This document shows, piece after piece, positions 32,110 to 45,363 of a stretch of DNA of 64,000 nucleotides. Below the pieces are notes generated by a model, which saw only the letters and a list, made by a program, of their open reading frames with translations, searched no databases and had not been told where the DNA came from. Made by a program: the position numbers and the translations under genes. Source of the stretch: Cepaea nemoralis. Taxonomy: Eukaryota; Mollusca; Gastropoda; Stylommatophora; Helicidae. The stretch spans positions 432,001 to 496,000 of the forward strand of contig JACEFZ010012665.1 in NCBI GenBank assembly GCA_014155875.1. Reading direction: 5' to 3'. Position 1 is the first letter of the stretch; the number at the start of each line of letters is the position of its first letter.

Positions 32110-32500
32110 AACGCGTGTAAAGTTGAGTTGAGACAAAAGCCGACAATACAGTACTCGGAACCTTTCCATTCGTGATCCGCCATCTTCAACAACCAGCGAA
32201 GAGTCCCAATACTAATGGCAGCAATTTCAATGTGATTATACGTCCGTCTGGCCTGTCCTCGGAGCACTGAGTGAGGGCCAGATCCCCTTGTCACTCCCTG
32301 CAGCAACATTCTCTCCAGACTGTGATGGTGTATCTGTTCTTCCACACTATATCCATGATCTCGAAGGGGACTGACCGCATCACGTCTGCCTTACGGTGGA
32401 GAAATAGGTGACCAATCTGTCCCTCACTGTGACAAGCGTCGAGCTCAGGCCTCAAACCCAATCCGAGCGTGCACATGGTGGTGGGACGTGCTGGGTGGGA
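32110..32500 (-). pseudogene. LINE family A fragment
   Basis: The minus-strand frame reads HHHSLERMLLQGVTRGSG and IAAISIGTLRWLLKMADHEW, ending in a TCAACTCAACTTTAC tail. This matches VERMILRG...ISSMTLRWLLNEG of 28085-28300. The CPEC box is lost. Confidence 0.65.
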
Positions 32501-33305
32501 CCTTGTTGGGACAGCATGGGTTAATTCAATACCTGGTTGAGACATGGTGATTCGTGCAATACCTGATTGAGACATAGTAAGTTGTGCAATACCTGGTTTA
32601 GATACAGTAGGTTGTGTATTTTTTTTTTTTTTTGTTCGCATATCCTTTACAGGACATCGCTGTCAACATCAGCATCTTTCAGTTGATTGTTGATTTCTTG
32701 GCAATATTACGCTCAGTAGTTTGCCATTACTTTCTGGGCGACCGGCTCACATACCCCTAAGTTACCGACGCGAAGAAAACCTCTACCAATTCTCGCGCAC
32801 GTCACGTTACTCATGAGAGTACACGAGATTAAGGAGAAAGTCGTGTCACCCCTATACCAGGCAGACCGGCAAGTTGTGTAATACCTGGTTGAAATATAGT
32901 GGGTTGTGCAATATCTGGTTGAGATACAGTGGGTTGTGTAATACCTGGTTGAGATACAGTGGGTTGTGCAATACCTGGCTGAGATACAGTGGGTTGTGCA
33001 ATACCTGGTTGAGATACAGTGGGTTGTGCAATACCTGGTTGAGATACAGTGTGTTGTGCAATACCTAGCTGAGATACAGTGGGCTGTGCAATACCTGGTT
33101 GAGATATAGTGGGTTGTGCAATACCTGGTTGAGACACAGTGAGTTTTGCAATACCTAATTGAGATACAGTGGGTTGTGCAATATCTGGTTGAGACACAGT
33201 GGGTTGTGCAATACCTAGTTGAGATACAGTGGGTTGTGCAATACCTGGTTTAGATATAGTGGGTTGTGCAATACCTGGTTGAGACACAGTGGGTTGGTGC
33301 AACAT
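32500..33305. repeat. 30-bp minisatellite (~18 copies), split by a SINE
   Basis: Units of GTTGTGCAATACCTGGTTGA + GATACAGTGG. The 30-bp period gives a minus-strand open frame with a 10-residue repeat (QPTVSQPGIA). No start context, signal or homology supports a protein, and substitutions include many non-synonymous ones. Confidence 0.92.
32619..32870 (-). repeat. SINE family A copy in the 30-bp array
   Basis: The minus strand runs from GCCGGTCTGCC to GGATATGCGAAC + poly(A). Flanks AGGTTGTGTA (32609-32618) and AAGTTGTGTA (32871-32880) derive from the minisatellite unit. Confidence 0.88.
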
Positions 33306-34240
33306 TTGACCCACACAAAAGAAGCAAAAAATGGGACCTATAGTGTTAATACAGTCCGCTCCAACAGAATGAGTTAATCACATTCTGCCATTCTAAGCAT
33401 CTTCCAAAAGCTGTTTCGTACCGGTTGCCTTCAACCACTTCTCTAACCAATCTAGTAAATGTTTTTTCTTCTGCCAACTTAAGCTAAGATGAGTAGGCGA
33501 GTGTGTAGTCAACAGACAGGTGCAAAGAAACATAGACGTGTTCTTTAAAAAAAAAAAAACACACACACACACACAACGTAGGCAACGAAAGACTTACCGA
33601 GATGGTAATATGTGTCTAAAACACACAATAAAATACGAGAAGGAACGGGTGGGAGGATGCTTACCTATGTTTACAAGATTCTTGCGAACAATTCCTGAAG
33701 CATTCCTCATTTTCTTCTAATCTTTCCTCTAACCACTTACCTGGTCTAGAAATTTCCTCCCTGGCTCACGTTTTGTGTTTCAGGTTGTCACTTCTGCTGA
33801 AACGGAAAGCAGAAAAGTTCTAGAAAACAGGCTGCTGCGAGATCTTCGTTACGATTTCTTGGCATATTTTCTTTCCAAATTTTGAGTATTTTCCGAGGTA
33901 AAGCAAGTAAGTGTTATATTAAATAATTATTTATTTGGTCACAATTTTCAGAAGTATCTGGACAGTAAAGCAATAAGGAAATTGTTGTGTACCAATGAAC
34001 TCGTTGTGCGTTGATGTGTGATAGTAAAGGTAAACTATACATTTCTTTTTTACTAATTCTCTTCAAAACAAGTCGACGTTCGGTAATTCGAAGATGATAC
34101 GTTAGCATATTTTGGAAAGGTGGGTAAACTATTAACTGTCCTGAACAATGGAACAAAGTGAGTTTTAAATAGGAACTAACTGGCAGAATTGGACAGCACC
34201 GGAGTTAACTGTCAACTGACTGCAACAGACAAGGTACTAA
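33306..34240. other. Unannotated sequence
   Basis: Contains an A(12)/(CA)n tract at 33547-33574. Nothing else is recognised. Confidence 0.5.
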
Positions 34241-34340
34241 CTGCAGTAACTTACTAAATGTCTGGGACAGTCAAGAACTAATTGTGTTCACTTTTAAATG
34301 TCTGGGACAGTCAAGAACTAATTGTGTTCACTTTTAAATG
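34241..34340. repeat. ~43-bp repeat, left part of a disrupted array
   Basis: GTCTGGGACAGTCAAGAACT + AATTGTGTTCACTTTTAAAT occurs 2.5 times. CTAATTGTGTTAACTTACTAAC at 36456 looks like the other side, so the retroelements 34345-36456 interrupt it. Confidence 0.6.
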
Positions 34341-34344
34341 GCTG

Positions 34345-34600
34345 GGACGGTCATCACTCTCCACAGATCTCGGTCTTTGATTTTCTGGATCATCTCCGTT
34401 GTCGATATTCTTCCATGCCACCGTCTCAAGTCATCCAGCATCATTTCTCTTGGTCTGCCTCTGCCTATTTCCCCCTCGATGTTTCCAGTTGTCATGATGT
34501 TCTACAATGCCTCTCTTCTTATCACATGACCAAAAAAGCTGTTTGCCTCTTTCTTATTGCTGTACATAATGTTCTTCTGCTTCTTATCATAATTATTCTC
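34345..34600 (-). pseudogene. LINE family D 3' end
   Basis: Minus-strand pieces ENIMTTGNIEGEIGRGRPRE, MMLDDLRRWHGRISTTEM and IKDRDLWRVM correspond to 4440-4690. It abuts the 5' end of LINE B head to head. Confidence 0.68.
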
Positions 34601-36456
34601 CTCAAGGCACATTTGAATGACCCGAAGTCAACATAAAAAAAATATGCCTTCAATAACATTCGGAGAGTAGTGCAGCAGAAACTTCGGCATATGCGCAACT
34701 CTTGGCTGAGCAGCAAAGCTGATGAAATTGAAGGCTTTGCTGACAGACATGATATGAAAAACTTCTACGACTCACTGAAAGCGGTCTACGGTCCTCCATC
34801 ACCAGGCATAGTTCCCCTCCTCAGTGCAGATGGGGGAACATTGGTCACCGATAACAAAGAAATCCTTCAACGCTGGGCAGCGCATTTCAGCAACATCTTA
34901 AATGCAACTTCTTTCTTCGATGATGAAACCATCAACTGCCTTCCTCAAGTTTCCACTAATGATACACTTGATGACCTGCCAACCATAGTGGAAGTAAACA
35001 AAGCCATCCAGCAACTTTCAAGTGGAAAGGCGCCTGGTCCTGACTCCATCCCAGCAGAGATAAACAAGGCAGGTGGGCCGTTCCTAATAGAGCAGCTTCA
35101 CCAAGTCTTTACAAACATATGGGTGAACGAGACCATGCCACAAGATTTCAAGGACGCGTCAATAGTCCACCTTTACAAACGTAAAGGAAACCGCCAATAC
35201 TGTGACAACCACGAGGTATCTCCTTTATCTCAATCGCAGGGAAGATACTCGCCAGAATTCTTCTCCGTTGCCTCACGGCCCATCTCGATCAAGGTCTTCC
35301 TCCAGAGAGTCAATGTGGCTTCAGAAAAGAACGAGGAACTGTTGACATGATTTTCGCTGCAAGGCAGCTGCAAGAGAAATGTCAGGAATAGAACTGCGAA
35401 ATGGTCTCCATGCTTTCATTGACTTTACCAAGGCTTTCGATACAGTCAGCAGAGGAGGACTCTGGAAGACTATGGCGAAATATGGCTGACAACAAACGTT
35501 TGTCCAAATAGTGCGGCTATTTCATGATGGTATGCAGGCAAGAGTACAGGAAAATTGTGAGATGTCTGAGCCCTTTCCTGTCACCAATGGAGTGAAGCAA
35601 GGATGTGTCCAACACTGTTCAACCTCATGTTTTCAGCTATGCTGACGAATATCTTCGAGAACAACGACATTGGAATAGACATCAACTACCGTATGGATGG
35701 AAAGTTGTTCAATCTCAGAAGACTGTAAGCCTAAACCAAAACTAACAGCGACACCGTCAGAGAACTACTGTTTGCAGATGATTACGCTCTATATACCAAC
35801 TCAGAGGCAGACACGCAACACAATGTTTCAGCTTTCTCACATGCCTGTGCCAACTTTGGGCTCAATATCAACTTGGAGAAGACTGTAGTTATGTACCAGC
35901 CAGCTCCAGGGAATAATCACACCGTCCCGAATATCAAGATGAACGGTCATAGACTAAGTATTGTGGACAAATTCACCTACCTGCGCTGTTTCACAAGCTG
36001 CCGCAATTGATGACGAAGTGAATGCAAGAATCTCCAAGGCCAGCGCGGCCTTTGGCAGACTGTACAAGAGTGTATGGGACAGAAATGGAATAAGCCTGCA
36101 AACAAAGTTGAAAGTCTATAAAGCATTTGTATTACCCACACTGTTATATGCTTGTGAAACATGGAATGTTTATCAGCAGACATGCTGGGAAATTAAACCA
36201 CTTCCACACAGTCTGCCTTAGGAAGCTATTGAAGATTAAATGGCAAGACATGATCCCAGACACTGAAGTTCTAGAAAGAGCGTCCATGCCCAGTATCCAC
36301 ACTCTACTAATGAAAAATGAGATTCGCTTGGCTGTTCATTTAACTCGTATGCCAGATCACAGGCTCTCTAAACATTTTTTTTTTACAGCGAGCTGCGTTG
36401 TGGTAAACGCTCCCAAGGCGGCCAGAGGAAACGCTTTAAAGACACTGAAAATCTAA
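34596..36456 (+). pseudogene. LINE family B, second copy (truncated, decayed)
   Basis: Colinear with 47238-49105 of the longer copy. The first 181 codons (from 34670) are open through KLRHMRNSWLSSKADEIEGF, GKAPGPDSIPAEI and IVHLYKRKGNRQYCDN. A deletion at 35215, a TAG at 35390 and later frameshifts follow. Around 35600 the GVKQGCV-type box has lost bases, and the FADD box near 35775 has become FADDYALY-like but out of frame. It lacks endonuclease and C2H2 finger. Clearly inactive. Confidence 0.88.
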
Positions 36457-36489
36457 TTGTGTTAACTTACTAACTTCCAGGAACAGAAA

Positions 36490-36795
36490 TACCACAATAT
36501 CGGTTAACTATCGACTGTCTGGAAAATAAAGGAAACAAACTGGGTTAAACTATCAACTGTCTGGTATATAAAGAAAACATTGTGGGTTAAATGATCAACT
36601 GTCTGGATAGAAGTGAAACAATGTGGGTTAAACTGTTGACTGTCTAGTAGCGAAATTAAACAAAGTGGGTTAAACTATCGACTGTCTGGTACAGAAATTA
36701 AACAGAGTGGGTTAAACTATTGACTGTCTGGTACAGAAATGAACCAATGGAGGTTAAACTATCGACTGTCTGGTACAGACGTTAAACCTCTCAAT
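36490..36795. repeat. ~41-bp minisatellite (~7 copies)
   Basis: Units of GTGGGTTAAACTATCGACTG + TCTGGTACAGAAATTAAACA with substitutions. Confidence 0.87.
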
Positions 36796-36894
36796 ACAAA
36801 CAGGATGTTACACCAACTCATGTTGTTTAACTGTTACGCTAGCCCTTTTTCCCCTCGTCGGAAGTTTAACGCATGCCTCTTCTGTTATAAGTTT

Positions 36895-37345
36895 AACTGC
36901 TTCTGACTCCGTTAGTGTTTAACTTCTTCTGTTCAAGAAACAGTCCCTAAACTTAACTTGTTTTGACTCTGATAGTTACTACTTCTAGTTCGTTCCGACT
37001 CAGATAATTATTTATATTAGCAACTTCGGACGCAGATAGTAATTACTTTTAGCTCCTTCTGACTCAAGTAATTACTTTTAGCTTCTGATTCAGGTAATTA
37101 CTTTTAGCTCCTTCTGACTCAGGTAGTGTATTACGTTTAGCTCCTTCTGACTCGGTCAGTTATTACTTTTAGCTCCTTCTGACACAGACAGCTAATACTT
37201 TTAGCTCCTTCTTACTCAGGCAGTTATTACTTTTAGCTCCTTCCGACCCAGGTGATTATGTTTTAGCTCTTTCTGACACAGTCATTTTTAGCTAATACTG
37301 ACGCATAGAGATTTTACAATTAGCTCCTTGTGACGCAAACAGATT
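36895..37345. repeat. ~32-bp degenerate minisatellite
   Basis: Copies of CTTTTAGCTCCTTCTGACTC + AGGTAATTA with length variation. Confidence 0.8.
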
Positions 37346-37349
37346 TATA

Positions 37350-38830
<1,481 letters not shown>

Positions 38831-38989
38831 GCTACTGCTCTAATTATATCTTTACAAGAAGGTCTTATGCTTGTATCTTACTCTTCTTCTGTTTCTTCTT
38901 CTTCTTCTTCGTCATTGTCGTTTACTTATTCTTATTTGCCGTCGGAGTTGCATGTCCAATTATTGGACCTTTGAAAACAAAGGTCGTTC

Positions 38990-39223
38990 GCTCGCTCGCT
39001 CCACTCCTCACCCTCTTCTCTCTTTCTCCCTCTCTATTCCCTCTCTTCCCCTCTCTTTCTCTTCCTCTCTCTTACTTTCTCTCTCTCCTCTCCTTCTCTT
39101 CTCCTCTCTCTCTCTCTCCCTGACTATCTCCCTTTCACTTTCTCTCTCCCTATTCCCTCAATTCTCTTTTCTCCTCTTTCTCTCCCTATCTTTCTATCTC
39201 CCCCCCCCCCCTTCTCTTCTCTC

Positions 39224-39270
<47 letters not shown>

Positions 39271-39297
39271 CTCTCACTATCTCTCTCTTTCTGCCCC
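38990..39297. repeat. CT-rich low-complexity region with (CT)n
   Basis: Polypyrimidine DNA, with (CT)n at 39230-39270 and a C(11) run at 39201-39211. Confidence 0.93.
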
Positions 39298-39754
39298 CTC
39301 TATGCGGGATGCAGAGGCATCATATTGTCTACAGACTCTCTTTACCTTCACGCGGGGAAGTCTGGACAAGACATTGGCCTGGCCAACGAAGGGAGGAGCG
39401 ATCACAATATCCGCTGTGAGTCACGTCAATTCCCCGCGGGTATGGTACACAATCAGCACCCACTTCTTGCATTCACCGCTTGGAGACCCCACGTATACGT
39501 CTAGTGTATTCATTGCCTACCTGGACACAGCTAAGTGATCAACGGCCCGCGGTTCTTCAAGTGGTACCAGAGCAAACAACTCGAATCGAAAGAATGGTAA
39601 CAACATTCCTAATAACAGCAACAATAACAACAATAACAACAATAACAATAATACCAGTGGGAAAGTACAAAAGGATAACTCGAACTTCGTATTATGGTAT
39701 ATTGTTTTTAAACATGTCACATGATTATAAATCTATTTTTAGCTGGTCAGAACA
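39298..39754. other. Short unique segment between repeats
   Basis: Contains ACAACAATAACAATA-type tract near 39615-39650. No recognised gene. Confidence 0.5.
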
Positions 39755-42700
39755 CTAGTCTTGGGGAATTCATGTAATGGTGTTGGGGAATTCATGTAAT
39801 GGTGTTGGGGAATTAATGTAATGGTGTTGGGGAATTAATGTAATGGTGTTGGGGAATTCATGTAATGGTGTTGGGGAATTAATGTAATGGTGTTGGGGAA
39901 TTAATGTAATGGTGTTGTGGAATTCATGTAATGGTGTTGGGGAATTCATGTAATGGTGTTGGGGAATTCATGTAATGGTGTTGGGGAATTCATGTAATGG
40001 TGTTGGGGAATTAATGTAATGGTGTTGGGGAATTCATGTAATGGTGTTGGGGAATTCATGTAATGGTGTTGGGGAATTCATGTAATGGTGTTGGGGAATT
40101 CATGTAATGGTGTTGGGGAATTCATGTAATGGTGTTGGGGAATTCATGTAGATGGTGTTGGGGAAATTCATGTAATGGGTGTTGAGGAATTCATGTATGG
40201 TGTTGAGGAATTCATGTAATGGGGTTGGGGAATTAATGTAATGTGTTGGGGAATTAAATGTAATGGTGTTGGGGAATTATGTAATGGTGTTGGGGAATTC
40301 ATAGTAATGGTGTTGGGGAATTCATGTAATGGTGTTGGGGAATTAATGTAATGGTGGTTTGTGGAATTCATGTAAATGGGTGTTGGGGAATTCATGTAAT
40401 GGTGTTGGGGAATTCATGTAATGGTGTTTGGGGAATTCATGTAATGGTGTTGGGGAATGAATGTAATGGTGTTGGGGAATTAATGTATGTGTGTTGGGGA
40501 TTCATGTAATGGTGTTGGGGAATTCATGTAATGGGTGTTGGGGAATTCATGTAATGGTGTTGGGGATTAATGTAATGGTGTTGGGGAATTCATGTAATGG
40601 TGTTGGGGAATTCATGTAATGGGTTGGGGAATTCATGTAATGGTGTTGGGGAATATGTAATGGTGTTGGGGAAGTAATGTGATGGTGTTGGGGAAGTATG
40701 TAATGGTGTTGGGGAATTATGTAATGGTGTTGGGGGAATTATGTGATGGTGTTGGGGAATTAATGTAATGGTGTTGGGGAATTAATGTAATGGTGTTGGG
40801 GAATTCATGTAATGGTGTTGGGGAATTCATGTAATGGTGTTGGGGAATTCATGTAATGGTGTTGGGGAATTCATGTAATGGTGTTGGGGAATTCATGTAA
40901 TGGTGTTGGGGAATTCATGTAATGGTGTTGGGGAATTCATGTAATGGTGTTGGGGAATTAATGTAAGGTGTTGGGAATTCATGTAATGGTGTTGGGAAAT
41001 TCATGTAATGGTGTTGGGAATCATGTAATGGTGTTGGGAATTCATGTAATGGTTTGGGGGAATTCCATGTAATGGTGTTGGGAATTCATGTGAATTGGTG
41101 TTGGGGAATTTCATGTAATGGTGTTGGGGAATTCATGTAATGGTGTGGGGAATTCATGTAATGGTGTTGGGGGAATTCATGTATGGTGTTGGGGAATTCA
41201 TGTAATGGTGTTGGGGAATTCATGTAATGGTGTTGGGGAATTCATGTAATGGTGTTGGGGAATTCATGTGATGGTGTTGGGGAATTCATGTAATGGTGTT
41301 GGGGAATTCATGTAATGGTGTTGGGGAATTAATGTAATGGTGTTGGGGAATTCATGTAATGGTGTTGGGGAATTCATGTAATGGTGTTGGGGAATTCATG
41401 TAATGGTGTTGGGGAATTAATGTAATGGTGTTGGGGAATTAATGTAATGGTGTTGGGGAATTAATGTAATGGTGTTGGGGAATTAATGTAATGGTGTTGG
41501 GGAATTAATGTGATGGTGTTGGGGAATTCATGTAATGGTGTTGGGGAATTAATGTGATGGTGTTGGGGAATTAATGTAATGGTGTTGGGGAATTCATGTA
41601 ATGGTGTTGGGGAATTCATGTAATGGTGTTGGGGAATTCATGTAATGGTGTTGGGGAATTCATGTAATGGTGTTGGGGAATTCATGTAATGGTGTTGGGG
41701 AATTCATGTAATGGTGTTGGGGAATTCATGTAATGGTGTTGGGGAATTCATGTAATGGTGTTGGGGGAATTCATGTGATGAGTGTTGAGGGGATATTAAT
41801 GTAATGGTGTTGGGGAATTAATGTAATGGTGTTGGGGAATTAATGTAATGGTGTTGAGGAATTAATGTAATGGTGTTGGGGAATTCATGTAATGGTGTTG
41901 GGGAATTAATCTAATGGTGTTGGGGAATTCATGTAATGGTGTTGGGGAATTAATGTAATGGTGTTGGGGAATTCATGTAATGGTGTTTGGGGATATAATG
42001 TAATGGTGTTGGGGAATTCTATGTAATGGGTTTGGGGAATTCATGTAATGGTGTTGGGGAATTAATGTAATGGTGTTGGGGATAATGTAATGGTGTTGGG
42101 GAATCATGTAATGGTGTTGGGAATTCATGTAATGGTGTTGGGGAATTCATGTAATGGTGTTGGGGAATTCATGTAATGGTGTTGGAATTCGTATGGTGTG
42201 GGGAATTCATGTAATGGTGTTGGGGAAATTCATGTAATGGTGTTGGGGAATTCATGTAATGGTGTTGGAATTCATGTAATGGTGTTGGGGATGTCATGTA
42301 ATGGTGTTGGGATCGTCATGTAATGGTGTTGTGGGATATGTCCATGTAATGAGTGCTGGGGTACTTCATGTAATGGTGTTGGGGAATCATGTAATGGTGT
42401 GGGATTCATGTAATGGTGTTGGGAATATAATGTAATGGTGTTGGGGAATTAATGTAGATGGTGTTGGGGAATTCATGTAATGGTGTTGAGGGAATTAATG
42501 TAATGGTGTGGGGAATTAATGTACTGGGTGGGGAAGTCATGTATGGTGCTTGGGGAATTAATGTGATGGTGTTGGGAAAGTGTATATGTATGGTGTTGGG
42601 GAATTAAGTAAGTGGTGTTGGGGATGAATGTAATGGTGTTGAATCTACTGTAATGGTGTGTGTGGGAGTATGTAATGGTGTTGGGGAATTCATGTCAATG

Positions 42701-43085
42701 GTGTTGGGGAATTCAATGTACTGGTGTCGGGCGATGAATGATGGTGTTGGGAATTAATGTAATGGTGTTGGGGAATCCTGTAATGGTCTGTTGTTGGGGA
42801 ATTCATGTAATGGTGTTGTGGGGAATCATGTAATGGTGTTGGGCGAATTAGGAATGTCAGGTGTTGAGGGAATTAATGTAATGGTGTTTGGGAATTAAGG
42901 TAATGGTGTTGGTCGGAATCATCGTAATGGTGATTTGGGGATTAACCTGTAATGGTGTGGGGATTCATGTAATGGTGTGGGATTCATGTATGTGATGGTT
43001 GGGGAATGCATGTAATGGTGTTGTGGAATTCATGTAATGGTGTGGGGAACTAATGTAATGGCGTTGGGATGTGATGGTGTTGCCT
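39755..43085. repeat. 22-bp minisatellite, ~3.3 kb, ~150 copies
   Basis: Unit GGTGTTGGGGAATTCATGTA + AT, with a TTCATG/TTAATG dimorphism; the TTCATG form contains an EcoRI site (GAATTC). Blocks are almost perfect (39755-40150, 40780-40960, 41180-41760). Others are full of single-base indels (40150-40760, 40960-41170, 42280-43080). Confidence 0.96.
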
Positions 43086-43120
43086 TTTCTTTCAACATCT
43101 ATTTACATCTATATACATCT

Positions 43121-43312
43121 ATTAGCCGGCGTTGTGCCAAAGGGGTTAATGGCGCAATTTGCAATCCCGCATACCGCTTTCGAAGGGCCGCCTTGCGCTG
43201 GTTTTCATACAAGTAATGGCAGACTGCTGAACGTAAACTTGTCAAGAAATCACAATCAGCCGGAAAATGTTGGGGTTGACTGCGACGTGGTGTAAAGGAT
43301 ATGCAACTTACT
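43121..43312 (+). repeat. SINE family A copy, plus strand
   Basis: Begins AGCCGGCGTTGTGCCAAAGG + GGTTAATGGCGC and ends GTGTAAAGGATATGCAACTT. The central part has AATGGCAGACTGCTGAACGT + AAACTTGTCAAGAAATC. No clear target duplication. Confidence 0.8.
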
Positions 43313-44145
43313 TACTTTAAATAGTCTAATATTATTAACTGACATATATATAGCCACGAATGTCTACCCTTTACGGTTTCCAAATGTCTAAGAATCTTGC
43401 AGGCATTCTGTCTGTAGGTCTATCTATTCATCAGCTTGTCCGTCAGTCTATCTACCTGTATGTTTGGTTCGTTCGTCCTGTCGACATATCATGGGGTGTA
43501 TATAGGGTATTTGCTTACCTTTGTAACCTTATGAAATATGTTTCGGTGCTTTTCAACCCAAATATGGGAACTAATACAGGGCGCCTTGTGAGATACTACC
43601 AGCTGATAAGAAACTATGGGAGAGAAAAAACGACGAGAACAAAGCAAAATAGCATCACCCAACACTCAACAACACATAAGTTCCAAAAAGGATAAAAGAT
43701 TGGGAAGAAAATATCTCAGATTTTGCTATTATCCCGAACATCCAGAAGAGCGGGCTATGTGAAGTTACTCATCATTGTAAAACTCGAGTTATCGCTACAT
43801 GCCAGCCAAGGGATTGCCCCAGTCGACAGGTAAAGCTAAGATAGGTGTAGAGATTACAAGCGCTCATAAATCAATGATGTCATTTTCTGAATTAACCCAT
43901 TTAGTGTGTGATGTTCTCGGAATAGGGCATTAGGACCGAAATGTCGGATTTGCGTGATTTGGTTTAACTCATTTATAACATATTCCCTTAACTGAATCAA
44001 TGTCAAACAAAAAGTAGGTATGGACAAAACATGGTAAACAATCAATTCAACAATTGTTATAATATAAATTTCCGTTCACTGAGCATTACAATTGCCTAAG
44101 ATACCACTAAACAAAACAAATAACAAGATGACACTAGTACGACGA
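43313..44145. other. Unannotated sequence
   Basis: AT-rich; the 111-codon frame at 43360-43695 has no recognised homology or splice context. Confidence 0.45.
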
Positions 44146-44430
44146 TATATCGTCCTTCTGTCCAAATAGGAAGTCCGTATTGCGATATATTATCCTTCGG
44201 CACTGTATCAGTTCATATGGTTTATTTGCCCCTCTTCTTCTTTTGTTCGCTTCAAATTTGTCTACGTCTACAATGTTATCTCGTGTATTAATTCTACTGC
44301 CTATTCTTAGTTCACTCAGTGGTCGATAGAGTTTATCTTCCACTGTTGTTTCTCTAGGCCAGAAGGTTTTTCTAAACATGTAGTTCTGTGGGCACTCTTG
44401 GAGTATGTTATCTGCTGTGATCTGTGGAGA
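44146..44430 (-). pseudogene. LINE C-terminal tail fragment
   Basis: The minus-strand frame reads FRKTFWPRETTVEDKLYRPL followed by SELRIGS. It shares GAGTTTATCTTCCACTGTTG with 26770-26795 on the same strand and corresponds to the WPxxTTVEDKL end of the RNase H-type LINE. The 3' part CAAATTTGAAGCGAACAAAAG + AAGAAG is also near 975-1000. Confidence 0.65.
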
Positions 44431-44469
44431 GACATGAATTCCTACACCAGCTAGCCGGACGCTTGCTGC

Positions 44470-44611
44470 TGCTGCTGATGATGATGATGATGATTATGAT
44501 GATGATGATGATGATGATTGTGATGATGATGATGATGATGGTGGTGAAGATGATGGTGATGATGATGATGATGAAGATGATGATGAATGATGATGATGAT
44601 GATGATGATAA

Positions 44612-44645
<34 letters not shown>

Positions 44646-44740
44646 GGATGATGAGGATGATGATGATGATGATGAGGAGGAGGAGGAGGAGGGGTGAGGG
44701 TGAGGGTGGCGGCGGCGGCGGTGGTGGTGGTGGTGGTGGT
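44470..44740. repeat. (GAT)n, (GAG)n and (GGT)n compound microsatellite
   Basis: A TGATGATGA tract shifts into GAGGAGGAG, GGCGGC and finally GGTGGTGGT. Poly-Met and poly-His frames are artefacts. It starts after a LINE tail-like CTGTGGAGAGACATGAATTC, so it may be an expanded LINE tail of family D. Confidence 0.9.
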
Positions 44741-45179
44741 ATAATACTTATTCATTTTCCCTTTTGCGATTTCCTTGTACCTAGCCCAGAAAGTTGAAAG
44801 CTATGCACAATTGCCTATGTGATATTTCTGTGCAGGAGCTATACATACACTGTTTTCATGTCACATTGTTCACATTCCGCTGCAGTAATATTCTCACTTA
44901 TTATTGACTACATACCGTTTCTGATTTCTGGTGTTATAATTTATTTTCTAACTTGCTTGTCCTTTGCAAACAATATAAAATAACACAAAGTAATGTAGCT
45001 TTACAGGACACAATTACGGACGATACAGGACGTTGCGGCGACTAGCCTTCATCAGCAAACACATACATTCAGAAAACACAACATATAAACATGGGGAAAG
45101 CACTACAGCGAGAAAACTACTGAACTCAGAACCATAGTCTGTGATGCCCCAATGTTTGCCCACAATGGATGCCGTGATT
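44741..45179. other. Unannotated sequence
   Basis: No gene or repeat recognised. Confidence 0.5.
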
Positions 45180-45345
45180 ACTTGGTCATTTCCAACTGGC
45201 GACTAACAAGTGTGACCTGGCTGTCTGAACGGGAGGTCAAAGTTTAAGTACAGCCGCCCGGTGTAGGGAATGAACCCACTACCTGCCTTCAGCGCGCTTG
45301 AAGTTTACACGTGAGTGTGTTAAACTTGTCGGCCCCACTGAACTT
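45180..45345 (-). repeat. tRNA-like SINE (family B-related)
   Basis: The minus strand starts CAGTGGGGCCGACAAGTTTA (A-box-like) and has GTAGTGGGTTCATTCCCTAC (B-box). The body differs from the 28.8-kb copy, so it may be a related family sharing only the tRNA head. Confidence 0.6.
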
Positions 45346-45363
45346 TAATGGTATATTAACCTG

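Noticed and set aside
32829..33314. 161-residue protein with 10-residue QPTVSQPGIA repeat
   Set aside because: The frame follows from the 30-bp minisatellite period. It is interrupted by a SINE, has no promoter or homology, and other frames are open too.
43360..43695. 111-residue plus-strand protein
   Set aside because: No homology, splice context or repeat partner recognised.
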